A stretch of 64,000 bases of DNA from Heterobasidion occidentale (lineage: Eukaryota; Basidiomycota; Agaricomycetes; Russulales; Bondarzewiaceae), in the NCBI GenBank assembly GCA_039111635.1, contig JBCAQO010000007.1:248001-312000 (forward strand). Direction: 5' to 3'. Of this stretch, positions 12,613 to 24,157 are shown piece after piece. Below the pieces are notes generated by a model. It was not told the DNA's origin. It was given only the letters and a program-made list of their open reading frames with translations, and did not search any database. Each line of letters starts with the position of its first letter. Position 1 is the stretch's first letter. A program made the translations under genes and the position numbers.

Positions 12613-12737
12613 GATTCCGGGTGTTAGCCAGTTTCATTTCCCTTCTCCATCCTTGATAGATAAACGTGTGCAGCGCACCACTTTTATTTCTACTATAGCA
12701 ACACTCTTTGGACTTCTTCTTGAGACGACTTTCAATA

Positions 12738-13607
12738 ATGTTCTTTCACACGACCTCTGCCATTCTTTTTGCCATTCTTCTGTCCTGTGCCGATGCCGTA
12801 CCGTTGGCAATCCGGGACAATTCCCCCTCGGATGCAGACCTGTTTGCTTCATGCCCAGGTGGAGCTGGTGAGTCCCTATGCAATGTCAATCACTATTTTC
12901 TCTCTCTGATGCGGGTCGTTCTCAGGCTCTCATAACATTGAAAAAGCGGATCAATGCACCTTGCTCACCCCAACCACAAATCCCGACAAACGGATCTTCA
13001 CCATCGTGGGCAGCCCCGAACAAAAGCAAGTTTTCTTGTTTTGATAATTTTGGCTGTAGTGTGTTCGCTGACCGCTAGTGTCGACAGCTGTGATGGGGGT
13101 ACGAACCCTGTAACCGTGACAATCGGTGGAAGCACGACTGTCTCAACGACGAATACTATCGACGCAAGCGCCGGCATCAACATCGATGGCATCAAAATCG
13201 GCGGTGGCTTCAGCAAGACCAAGACAACGACAACAACCATGTCTAACTCAACTACATTCAGTGTCCCGCCCGGGCGGCAAGTGGTGCAGGTTGTCGGAGT
13301 CAATCACCACTCTCAAACGGGCCGAGTCCAGGTCAATTTTGGGGATCGCGTTGACGGTCACTTTATTGTAAGAGCTTGCTTTCTCCGCAAAAGACGATGG
13401 TCACAGCTAACTCCATTCGCTCCACAGTGGTTCACCCAGGCGTCTGTGACCCAGCTGACGCCCGACCCGTCTAACATGTTCTTTGACATTCACGAAAGCG
13501 CTTGCGGTATGCGACCGATTTTCTCATTCTTGACTGATGGCATTCTGATGCCATCTCATGATACTTTAGGTGCAGACCCTCGCGACCTCAGCAGCCTAAA
13601 CCACTGA
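12738..13607 (+). CDS. Small secreted protein of unknown function
   Basis: Begins at ATG 12,738 with a signal peptide (hydrophobic TSAILFAILLSCADA, cleavage likely after ADA). Introns: 12,868-12,925; one around 13,025-13,090 whose ends are uncertain and which may use a GC donor (gcaagt); 13,368-13,427; and 13,507-13,569. The mature part has a Thr/Ser-rich beta-strand region (TVTIGGSTTVSTTN, then FSKTKTTTTTMSNSTTF), followed by VNHHSQTGRVQVNFGDRVD and the end ADPRDLSSLNH. This layout matches a family of short secreted Agaricomycete proteins without known function. The alternating polar/hydrophobic strands could fit a beta-rich pore-forming fold, but that is speculation. A relic of the 3' end lies at 9.9-10.4 kb. 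Confidence 0.65.
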
Positions 13608-13949
13608 TCTTAAAGTTTTGAAATCCGTGGTCGCAGAGGTTTTTGAAGGTTAAGTTACCTGCCGGTACCCCCTCATTAGCCCCAACTCGTCTTTGATATA
13701 GTACCTCATAGATTCCCTGGCAAAATTGGGAATATCATATTCAAGCTCTTGTCTCTGAGTCTTGAGCACGGCTCGCTATTTGTCATTTCTAGTGAGCGTG
13801 AGAAAAGTCGGGTCATCTGCTGCGTCGCAGTTTTCCTCCTCGATATCTTTCCTCTGTCCATCACTCGTGCTCCCTGGCGCGGCAGCGACGACTCATCGTC
13901 AATAATCGCCAGAGACAGCGTGCTAGTACATGTCTCAGCGCTCTGAGAC

Positions 13950-15390
13950 TTCCTTACTCATGTTGCATTGCAACCCAGGGTCTTTCTGATCTCCATCGCC
14001 CAACTCCTTTTTTTCTCGGGATCCGCGCGCATATAGTCGTCCACCAACACAACATATCTTGAAGGGCCATCACGGAAAATGGATATAGGAGGAGACGCCG
14101 GAGGTTCAAGGGGAAGTGCCAACGTCTCATGGAGACTCGATGCGTACTTCTGGTGCGTCTGCGACAAATTCAAAGCGCATACACTGCCCTAGATTGATAT
14201 CGCATGGTCCTTTGATAAATCAAACTTCTCCGTATCTGAAGAGAGGTCGGTTTACGTCGATATGGTACGTTTTTTCTTGTAACCACTAGAACGTATCTTT
14301 TGAGCTCATTTGCGAGCAGTTTCGGCTTGGGAAAAAGTATAATGTTAAGACAGGCCAACAGAATGTACCTATCGATTATCAAGCAGGTGCGTCAATCACA
14401 CTCGTTGAACGGCCCGTCGGCTTTTCCTGGTCTCCCACCAACGAGATTTTCAGCTTCATCCCCTTGCCGAACGCCCCAAACTCTCTATTACTCCCCTACT
14501 GACTGAACGCGTGCGAACCGTACTCTATCACCTCATAGTCTGATATAAAGACTATTTCCAAGACGTGGCTCATCGCAAGGTGCGTGGTCTTGGACCCGGC
14601 ATACGCATTTCAAACTGCGGTGTTAGTATCTTGTGCATGCTGCAACCGAGGTGCGTTGACATGCCTGCCTCACGCTGGGCTCGCATTGACGAGTCTGTGC
14701 GCCGGAGGACAGAGAAGCAATGCGCTATATGCTGCTTACTACGTAGCGATGGGTTTCGATCACTCTCAGTCAAATTTCGTCATCAACTTGTGCGATTTTT
14801 TGCTGACCTTGCAGTGAATGATCAAGTCCTTCCAACATTTAGAATGGATGGATGATATGTGGGGCGGCTAGTTATCTGCTCAAGGCGGGAGTCTATTCAT
14901 TGCTACGGATAGTGACAGCCTTGATTTCAAACGTGCCAGTGCTAGCGCTTCGTCTGGCAGATACTGATGCTGATGCTTTTCTTGCATCCCATCTGCCGGC
15001 TGTAGGTCGGGATCAGATGATCATGTGCCCTTCCATCATACCCAACGCGTCTAGCATAGGACAGTACTCTTTCTCTCATCAACTCATCAACATCCTGTTC
15101 GTTTCCAATTCGTTCGACTATCATTCACATTATGTCCACTGCATATGCCTGCGCTTGCTCTGGGCGAAGTCGACATATTGGCTATCGCCAAGGTGGGTGT
15201 CTGCCGAGCATATTGTTTCTCGGTCTCTTTGACACCTAGTGGTAATACAGTGACACCGGTTGCGTTCTTAACGTACGATGTTTCGTCCACCATTGCTGAT
15301 GAGGTCTGCCACATCAATTGAATGAAAACTCTGTGCTTAGTGGGAACAGGTTGCATCTGAAGGTATGTTAACCTACTCCAGCCACGTATA
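13950..15390. other. No gene recognised
   Basis: Short frames on both strands. A hydrophobic plus-strand frame at 14,584-14,817 could be a membrane-protein exon but matches nothing I recognise. Confidence 0.4.
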
Positions 15391-17662
15391 TCATCCAGCG
15401 GCATGAACGAGCGCCTCTGCGGCTCTCGTCCGAGGAGTTATCATGCACTCGAATTGCTCGGGATGGCTAACAGACACGCATTTCGAAGCAGCGCAAGGTG
15501 AGCAAACACAAAAATGACGAACAATATAAGCAGGAAACAGCTCAGCGTACCTGATCGACCCATCCATGTACTTTCCGGATGGCAGGACAGGCTTGCCGTC
15601 CTTCATAGGAGGACGGATGTCAAATGCTGCAAGTGCCGATGCGCATAGTAGCCACATCGATGCATCGGCAAGGTGGATTCCTGGTGGTCCCAGTGACGGT
15701 GAGTGAGATCAGCGTTTTAGGGATGGGAAATATGAGAAGCGTACCAGGACAAGCGCTAGGTGCCATGAATCAGACAAAGACAGAGCGAAGAAGGGGATCG
15801 CGGTGAACAAGGCGGCGTCAGAACGCGGTTAACTCGTGATCAAGACGCACCGACGACCAAAGCCGAACAAATACTCCCGTGGGTCTTTCTCCTTGGCATG
15901 CCCTTCAGAGGCTATGAATCGCTCTGGTGAGAATGCCTCCGGAGCCGCGTATGTCTTGGTATCTTTGAAGAATTGCCTGAGAAGAGTAAGACGAGGGCCG
16001 AATCGCAACTTTGCATTTTGTGTGTCAAGCAGGAATGTAGCGGGAATGGACGAACCACACGTTGGCGATGACGATCGAGCCCTTGGGGATGAAATACCCA
16101 TTGTGGACATCGTCTTCGCGAAGGACATGTGGAAGGCCTACCGTGCATTCAATCAGCCAGCTCGATGGTGATGATACGTATCAGGTGCACACACCTATGG
16201 GCCCCATGGTGAATACACGAAGTATTTCAGTGAACAGCGCCTCAAAATAGGGCAGTCGCGCGCGGTCAGCAAGGGTAGGTAGCCGGTCGGTTCCGATAAC
16301 GTTGTCGAGTTCTTCTTGAGCTTTCTGCTGCTCTACAACGTGCAATGTCACAGCGAGGAAGAACGATTTGATTCCAGCCACAGTCTGTCCTCGCGCGTGT
16401 TGATATGAGGACTCGAGGACCAAAATCCAGCCAGGAAACGACGAACCGTGTCAGCGCCGCCTTAGGAGTTTCTTTCAGTCAAAAAAGCGGGATTGTGAAG
16501 TTTATTCACGAACTTACCGCTGTATATGCCTGCCGCGGCCCACTTGATGACGTGTTCCTCTTCGGCGGTGAGCTTCTCCTTTTCGAGTAAACTCGATACG
16601 AAGCATGCGCGCGCGGCTCCTGTGGCCTGAAAACCATTGTCAGTCGATATCAGCAGCGTATCGTGAAGACAGTCTCACCGCTTGCTGTTTGACCCAGTCG
16701 TATGGCAGGTTCAACATGTCCTGCAGTGTTTTCCTGTATTTTGGCACCTTCTTCTTCCATGAAGCGCCGGGGAACCACTCGGGTACGTGGCGCACTGCAT
16801 TCGCAACACTAATGAGTACAAGAGCCAAGAGGGATCGGAGGGATCGGACGCACGGATAGGAAACACGTCTACCTGGAATGCGTTACTCGCCGTTGTCTCG
16901 GAGAATTGTTCGACTGCTTCGTCTACCAGTCTCACCATCCGGTCGTCTTCGTCACCCACTGCCTTATAACCGTATGCCAGCGTCAGCACAATCGACCCTG
17001 CAAATCTAGGGCGGGGACGTGAGATGGTCCCAATGAAGATATAGCAAGAGGACGTACTTGCAACCGTGCTTTACCCATGCCTCTGGATCCACAGCGTGCG
17101 CCTCAAAAAAGTGTGCGTCTCTTGCTGAAGAACATCCTGAAACGCGTCAATCTTGGCTCGCGTTCCCATGAACTTGGCAAACAGCCTGCGGTACTCGCTC
17201 CAGGTCTTTGAAACCTGGATGAGGGCAGGTCCTTCGTCCCAGCCCACGAGCTTGCCAGCCATCATGAGCGTCGGGCGGTTGCTGTAGAGGCGGCCCTTCT
17301 TGTCGAGCATGTCGAGCGCATGTTGGGCATCGTTCAGGACGACGATCGACTGGCCTAGCGCGCTGACGTGTACGATTCCGCCTGTTTCCGTGAAGGATGA
17401 CCATCGCCCGAAATCGTGTGTGAGAGTGGTGCGATGAGGTTTGCGCAAACAATACCATTCACGCACCATAGATCTCGCCCCACTTGGCGAACGTCACCCA
17501 TGGCTGGGATCGCGGCAGGTCTGCGACATTGCCGAATAGTGGAAGAGGCTTCGGACCAGGAGGCAGTGGCGCGGGCGTACGTCTTTTGCCGCATTGAACA
17601 TAGAGTGAAAGCGACAAGCAGACGAGACCAACTGCGAGCAGGATAGTCATGATAACGGTCAT
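15391..17662 (-). CDS. Cytochrome P450 monooxygenase (P450-A), complete
   Basis: Multi-exon minus-strand gene. ATG 17,662 is chosen because a membrane anchor (TVIMTILLAVGLVCLSLSLY) and the proline hinge APLPPGPKPLPLFGN follow at once. Then come KTWSEYRRLFAKF (helix C), WFPGASWKKKVPKYRK, the I-helix GGADTTVAG assembled over two introns, EILR (helix K, ExxR), FSPERF, and the haem motif FGFGRRACPG. The haem Cys sits in an 11-nt exon at 15,745-15,755 between two introns. The C-terminus reads SHPEQFECMITPRTRAAEAL. All conserved catalytic residues are present, so the enzyme should be active and ER-bound, using O2 and a P450 reductase. Architecture resembles the O-methylsterigmatocystin-oxidoreductase-like P450s of basidiomycetes. 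Substrate unknown; proximity to the halogenase block suggests, but does not prove, a shared pathway. Confidence 0.85.
15745..15755 (-). other. 11-nt exon carrying the P450 haem-ligand Cys
   Basis: Sense sequence CGCTTGTCCTG lies between acceptor ctag and donor gtacgc. Joined in phase to the flanking exons it gives FGFGRR-ACPG-IHLADASM. The related fragment at 18.4-19.2 kb has the same layout at 18,791-18,801, which supports the model. Confidence 0.75.
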
Positions 17663-18393
17663 TGTGATGAGGGTTCCTCGGTCCAGGCGGAATTTTTGGT
17701 CTACCGGCGAGCTGCGCGATGGAGATTTATACCATGAGGCATTGCGACGGATCACAGAAAGCACACCCGTAGACCCTTACGGTCAAAGTCCGGAGAGTAA
17801 TCACGCGGGGAGATGCAGGCTATGCAGAGGAGCGCCCCGGGAGATGTAGCAAGAACACTTCCTCGGGTCCCCGGCGCTCCCAAGCTTCGGACTTGACGCT
17901 GAAATGATCAGATCTCGCTGATCGATCTAGTGGCCAGCCGCTCTCAGGTTCGAATGATAACATGACCCGTCTCCCGTGTGCTCTCCACCATCTCATATTG
18001 TTCCATAATCATGCCCAAATCCATCCTCTCGAATGTCCTACAGAGCCCTGTATTCATTGATGAGCACCCTGTACGGCAAATTGATAAAAGGCTATTGAGT
18101 GCACTCATCACAGGCTCACCGTAAACCTGTTCATACTGAGACTGTGAGAGGTGCGATCAGGAATTTGGAGGAAGATCAAGCGATGCTGTAACAGCATCCT
18201 GCGATGGAGGGAAAGACTGACTTTCAACGGCCATGACAATCGCCTTGCCTCCGACTTTCAATCGCCGCTCGGTGTTATCCGGCCACCTCCGCAGTAACGA
18301 CACAATAGTTTGTCGGGTGTCCTCACCTGGACATCTCATGGCACCGCCGCGTCGTTTTCACTCAAAGCTGACGAGTAGGTGAATAATTTGTAG
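17663..18393. other. Region between the P450 gene and the P450 fragment
   Basis: Separates the 5' end of the minus-strand P450 from the truncated plus-strand relative. No N-terminal P450 exons are recognisable on the plus strand here. Confidence 0.5.
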
Positions 18394-19155
18394 GCCTCCC
18401 GCATGTGCCTCGCGAAGATGATGTTCACGAAGGGTATTTTATCCCTAAAGGCTCGATTGTCATCACCAATATATGGTTCGCAAATTCTCGCCATCATATA
18501 TCAAACTAGTAGATCTAAATATCATTGACCTTTTTTTAACATTCTTCATGTGTGGGACGTTCCCTAGGCAATTATTCAAAGATCCCAAGACATACGCACA
18601 CCCTGAGATCTTCTCTCCTGAGCGTTTTATAGCCTCTGAAGGGCATCCAAAGGAGAGAGATCCCCGGGATTATCTGTTTGGGTTCGGGCGTCGGTGCGTT
18701 TCCATCTCATTGCTCAAAATCATATTCCAGAATCAGTCGCGTTGACGCGCGACTTATGTCTGTCCCGTCATACTGCCCGCCGCTATCCAGAGCCTGTCCA
18801 GGTGCAGCTCACACGCTTGTGTACACGCGCGTCCTTTCTCACATTCTACTTCGATCTGTTAGGTGTCCACCTTGCCGATGCATCTATGTGGCTTCTGTGT
18901 GTGTCGCTCCTCGCGGCATTTAGCATCCGTCCACCGGTGAAAGATGGCAAAGTCGTCGTTCCATCCGGGAAGTATATGGATGGGTCCATCAGGTATGCCT
19001 CTGTCCTTCCCCTACTTTGAGTTGAGATCCACCTTTTATATGGCTGACTCGATATCTCTCGGCATCATCGTAGCCATCCAGAAGCGTTTGAGTGTGTGAT
19101 TAGGCCTCGTTCGAGAGCTGCAGAGGCGCTTGTCCGTGCGCACAATTTGCGCTGA
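18394..19155 (+). pseudogene. 5'-truncated cytochrome P450 fragment
   Basis: Only the last exons of a P450 closely related to the gene at 15,391-17,662 are present: LPHVPREDDVHEGYFIPKG, FKDPKTYAHPEIFSPERF, FGFGRR, the 11-nt exon AGCCTGTCCAG (18,791-18,801) giving ACPG, VHLADASMWLL, and SHPEAFECVIRPRSRAAEAL to a stop at 19,155. No stop or frameshift is seen inside these exons, but the membrane anchor, helix C, I-helix and ExxR are absent, so no functional P450 can be made. It faces away from the complete gene, which suggests an inverted duplication followed by loss of the 5' part. Confidence 0.8.
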
Positions 19156-20125
19156 TATTTCCCAGCGGTGTGAGATAAGTTCTCTTCGTCGCACCACAAT
19201 GCCATTCGGAATTTCTTGTATCAGTGTGAAAAGGGTTGCGCGTCTCGTGATGTGCATCAGGCGTTTGCAAACTTCAAATACATGAGACATGGTTTGTATG
19301 AAATTAAATTCGAATCTCAGATGAAATACGAGCCGCAGATGGTCTGGATACGTACAATGCAGGTGCATGGTCAAGAAAGGGGATTCGATAATACATGTTC
19401 GCCTTCATCGAATCAGTACAGCCTGCATATCGTATTCTTCTTTGTCATCCTGATGGAAGGCTCACAGAAAAACCTAGCTGTTGTCGCCCTGAAATGTAGG
19501 TATCGGCATCAATGCCCTAGATAGGTTATGGCTCTGATTTATCCTTGCGCGCTCTCGAGCCTGTCAGCGCTCTGCAAAATCTACTCAGATATTTTGGGCA
19601 TACCATCACGATTTAGCCCTGTTGTCTAGGTAAAATAGTGCATATCGGACAAACATCAAGAAATTTAAAGCTGTGAATCGTTTATGACTTATACAGTCGC
19701 ACCTAGGCGTCGACTCTTTTCCAGGCTTCAGAACGGAGATCATACATGGGGCGACGGCAGGTCACACAGCCTAGAGAATATTTGATGATTCAGTGTCTAG
19801 AGACTTCCAGATGCATATTGCGCCTTAGTCACTCACAGTAGAGATTGAACGATCCTCGGCTTGTGCTCCCCATCAAAGTCGACTAGTTCTACACCCTGTG
19901 TCTCCGAGGATGTTGTGTGGTAATGTGATCCGACATTCACCGATATCGTGTCTCTGCTAATGTCGAGGACTTGCAGTTCTGTTGTCGCGGCTGCATGGCG
20001 GCCACCTCTACTGCGTATGACAGTGTCTGAGACAATCTCTGCTGATATGTAGTCTTTGTGTATGTTACGCATATGACTCCGACTGTTGAGTGCAGCTAGG
20101 AGGCTGTTGACGTAGACTACATATA
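19156..20125. other. No confident gene
   Basis: A 79-codon minus frame (19,833-20,072) reads like a beta-rich protein fragment (ISRDTISVNVGSHYH) but matches no family I know. It abuts the tandem repeats that follow. Confidence 0.35.
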
Positions 20126-21790
20126 ATGTGGATAAAGGGGCTTATCTCGGAGAGAATAGGTCTCACGGTGCACACTCACGAACTCGATACACAGGGCCCA
20201 AATGGTATCCGGTTTGACAATGAGCTAAATGTGGACATAAATAAGTTGAGTAGGAACAAGGGTACGTGGAGGATTCATATTATACTCACAACGATTGTTT
20301 CGACAACGACAACGACTCTGTGACAGCGCATCCTATTTAGCAATAGTACTCCATTTCGGAAGAGCAGACTGACGTGGTCAGGACAAATATATTGATGGCA
20401 TATATGATGAGGGTGTTGACCACTCTTATCGACCTATCCCATAATTGGTCACCACAACTTTACAGATGATGACGAGACTGCATGGCATTCAAGCGCACCT
20501 TGGAAGACTGGGGCGAGTTTTATACAGCACGAAGCACAATGTGCTCGCTGTAATTACATCCGACACCACCCTGACCACTAACAAGGGAATTATCGTCATA
20601 TACTGTTCGTTATATCAGCCTTGAACACTTCTTTGTAGAGAGTAAAGCTGTTTTACCACGGCACCTTTCAACTTCGGCAACTGCCATAACTGAAACCTGT
20701 TGATAAATTTGCTTAAATTACATGCCAGAAGGTGCTGAGGCGATGAAGGGGGCATAAGCACAGATTGATAGATAGCTCTGTTTCGAATTGTTAGAATTTT
20801 TCCATTAAAAACACCATGGACTGCAAGGACGTACCGATGACAAATGCTGGTTGTATGGGTTTGTCCCGGTGCATCAGAGGCCACATACAAAGATGAGACA
20901 GAAATGCTCTCACCGAGAAAAGCCAAGATCAACACTGTCTACAGACGCGACGGCCAGTTGTGTTCTTACAATGCACTTTGAAAAAATCGATAAGCATTGC
21001 CCAAGTGTTATCCGGGCTGACAGTGAGCTAAACGTGGCCAGAAACATATTGAGTAAGTTGAGAGGTATATTCAAGATTCGGATCATACGCACGCCAATTA
21101 TTTGGATGACAACGACGACTCTACGGCAGCATATCCTGCTCTCAGCGACCGTGTGCCGTTCCATTAGAGCGAGCTTACGTGGTCAGGATAAATCTGTTGA
21201 CTGCGTATAAAATGAGCGTGTTGATGAGTCTTATGGACCTGTTGCATATTTAATCATTGCGATATCAAAGGGAAGCTGGATTATATGGTGTTCAGCGCAC
21301 CTTGCCTGACTACGGTGGGTGCTGTGCAACACAAAACACAACGTAGTTGCTGTTATTGCATCCGACACTATCATGACTGCGTCTAAAGGTACCATCCCTA
21401 CGTACTGCTCACTATATCATTCCTTGACCCTTGATTATAAGAAGTGAGGTAGAATGATTTACCGCAGCATTGTTCAACTTCACCGGCTGCCATAATTGAA
21501 ACCTGTCAAACAATCCACGTAAGTTACACGGAAGGTGCAGATGTGGTGGAGCAGGCATAAGCACCGCTTGACAGATAGCTCTGTATAAGAATGTCGGATG
21601 ATTACAACATTGCCACTGAAACTCACGAGAATCGCGAGGACATACCGATGCCAAACGCTGGTAGAACGGATTCGTACCGACGTATCAGAGCCAATCCACA
21701 AAAATGGGCAAAAATGCTTTCACCAAACTGGGCCAAGGTCAAAATTGTCTGCAGATGCAACAGCCGGTCGCGAGTAATTAGCCCACACAA
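20126..21790. repeat. Old tandem duplication, two units of about 0.83 kb
   Basis: Unit 1 (about 20,126-20,950) and unit 2 (about 20,951-21,790) share ordered blocks: GACAATGAGCTAAATGTGG against GACAGTGAGCTAAACGTGG, ACGACAACGACTCT against ACAACGACGACTCT, ACGTGGTCAGGA, and later CTGCCATAA-TGAAACCTGT and GATAGATAGCTCTGT. Divergence is high and frames are broken in both. They probably derive from a duplicated gene (minus-strand frames show a shared HRYVLA segment), now dead. Confidence 0.6.
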
Positions 21791-22228
21791 CTGCTAGCAA
21801 GGTGTTTGTACGCACCAGAGATGTCATCAGAAATAATCGCCACTTGTTCTCCATCACTGCAATTAAAGGATTTTGATGATGAGCAGGGACCGTGGCAGCG
21901 AAGACTCACTGTAGTAAATCATTTGTGCGAAGAATCTAGGATTTTCATGAGCAATTAAAAACCAATCAAGAGACCATCACTTACATTTGCACGATGGAAT
22001 AACTAAGAATCTGTCAAGTGATCAACAACGTCTTGATCTATCACATAGCGAAGGGAGGACAAACTCCGAGGCAAACAGACACCTAGATTATGAAACTTCA
22101 ATGATTAATAGTTGCTCAATATAGAGGATTTGCAAGACCTACGTCATCGATAGTTTCACAGCCGTCTGGCGCACTGGACACGCTGATTCGCTGGGTTCCA
22201 GACTTCCAGCGTTTCCAGCGTGCCAGTG

Positions 22229-22246
22229 CAACTCCGGCCGGAGTTG
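22229..22246. repeat. 18-bp perfect palindrome beside the copy-1 breakpoint
   Basis: CAACTCCGGCCGGAGTTG is its own reverse complement. It lies about 36 bp outside the left edge of duplicated block copy 1. Confidence 0.7.
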
Positions 22247-22281
22247 ACTAAGCGTGTCAAAATAAAGAAGGCCAGAGCAAG

Positions 22282-23442
22282 CCGAACGTGGAATTCGGGC
22301 CCCTCTTCGGTCTCGCGAAGCTGTAGTGCAGTGGCTCCGTGTTCTCATCGGCCTCGGAAGTCGAGGGCCGAAGTCTGAAGAGAAACCCGACTACGACTGT
22401 CAGGTTTGCGACAAGAAGGCTGACAGCCGCCTGTGCACGGTTGCAAGTGAGACCGACTTGTCTGTATGCGACCGGGTTGAAATTTTACCTGAATGGTTGC
22501 CGCCCTGGACTCCGTCAGCCCTCCCACAGCGAAAACCGCGTAGGCATGGTACATGCTGACCGCGGTCGTGATCGACGTACTGCCGAAAACGGTCATCAAG
22601 CGTATCTTCAACGTCCTGTCAAGCACCACGGTCCATATGAGTCGGAGCGGAGCGACAATCAATATCGAATCCGTGATGACATCCGCTGAGCGATATAGAG
22701 TCAGATGCGCTGAGTGACAGGGAACATGAAGTGAGCGTACTGATGACCTGCGCTGCCGCGACGTCTTTGCCGAGGGGACAATGCGGAAGCGGAGAGGACT
22801 TCCAGGACTGGTCCCCCTCACATATCCACATCACTTGGGAGAAGAGTATGATCCATGCCACCACGAAGAAAGCAGCTAGGATGACGAGCGCACGGCGCAT
22901 GGTTCCAAACGAGATGCGGACGATGGTGAACAGGATCGACAACCTGGCACTCCTGTGGGGTGGAGACATGCTCTCACGATCAGCTTCACGATCGGGCGGG
23001 ACAGAACGACGGACCATGTGACACCATAGTAAAACTGGGCGGACCTGCAGAAATTGTCAGTCCCGGAGCATGGACAACAGGCGAGGACGACGAACATGTA
23101 GTACACGGCTATCTTGACCTGGTGAGGCACTTGAGCTGTGAACGCGCGGTCAGAACGCGGGCGCCGGGTGATTTTGCTCAAACTTACTCAGAGCTTTCAC
23201 AAACAATTCGATCGCGACCACGAGAACGACGAGGCATATGAAAGCCAGCATCGCGCAAGCGTCGTCCCACCAGAGCTTGCTCCTGGTGGCCCGCACGTAC
23301 AGACGGAAGGCAGTCACCAAGAGAGAGAATAAAGGTAGGACGATGCCCAATACTGGTCACAATGGAGACCATCAGCGCCAGGCATGGACGACGCTCGCTG
23401 CGCAAACTTACTGCGTATCTCGTCGATGGTGGGCTCTGGCAT
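22282..23442 (-). pseudogene. Seven-helix fungal rhodopsin-like membrane protein, copy 1, 3'-truncated
   Basis: ATG 23,442 gives MPEPTIDEIR, an intron, then LGIVLPLFSLLVTAFRLYVR and WWDDACAMLAFICLVVLV. Later exons give FYYGVTW, SARLSILFTIVRISFGTMRR, ALVILAAFFVVAWIILFSQV, VITDSILIVAPLRLIWTVVL and SLLVANLTVVVGFLFRLR. This is the hydrophobic pattern of the fungal rhodopsin-domain/Pth11-like integral membrane proteins. The block edge at 22,282 cuts off the cytoplasmic tail after RPKRGPNSTFG, and the frame runs into unrelated sequence. Membrane helices are retained, so a shortened protein is conceivable. It is transcribed divergently from the O-methyltransferase. Confidence 0.65.
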
Positions 23443-24157
23443 ATCGGCTGTGACTGGATGAAGAACAGGTGGTGCTATGAGCGCCAACGTCCATGAGTTG
23501 CTCAAAACCATCCCCAATGGGCCTGGCAGCCGCACGATGGTGGACGCCGATCTGACACGGACGCGCTCTGATGCTGAACAGGGCACAGCTTGAAGGCCAG
23601 GACGGGCCCAGACGCCGTCGCAGGTCCGAGCGCCCCGCTGAGCTATCCATCAGAGAGCAGGGAGGCTGTCACAAGGGAACATTTATGGGGTCGTCGACGA
23701 CTTCGGTGCGTGGGTCCAAGCAGTGCAAACAGCGATGGTGAGCTATGAAACCAATCAGTGAAGCATTCTCCATCAAGGCCAACTTCGTACGCGCCGAGGC
23801 TCTGCATATGCAGAGTCAGACTTGCCGCATCGATGAAGGGCCATGCGTTCGGCCTAGGCCGCTGGCGGCGGAGTTCGCCGAGCGGGCGTCTGCCTCCAAC
23901 TCTACCAGTCGGTCTTCTTTGTCTGATCGCGCTGATTCCGTTTCTACCTTGAAGGAGGGATCACAACCTGATGCAGATTCAGAAGCTCGACGTGAACCCT
24001 CAGGCCTCAGGCCTCAGTTCTACCTGGCGGGAATGGATCGATGTTCGGCGAACCGGCTTCATCGCTTGCTTTTGATGTCTGTGTCTGTGTATGCCAGCTT
24101 CTGACCAGGATCTGACCCTCTGGTTTTCCCCCTCTGCCCAGCACGCCCGCAAACCCC
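23443..24157. promoter_or_regulatory. Divergent promoter region, copy 1
   Basis: About 715 bp between the starts of the membrane protein (minus) and the O-methyltransferase (plus). It contains a perfect 16-bp palindrome, CTCTGCATATGCAGAG, at 23,800-23,815, kept in copy 2 (45,295-45,310) and copy 3 (53,468-53,483), and a direct repeat of CCTCAGG near 24,000. A binding site for a dimeric regulator is an inference. Confidence 0.4.

Noticed and set aside
14584..14817. Hydrophobic 77-codon frame considered as a transporter exon
   Set aside because: No conserved motif and no neighbouring exons that would complete a membrane protein.
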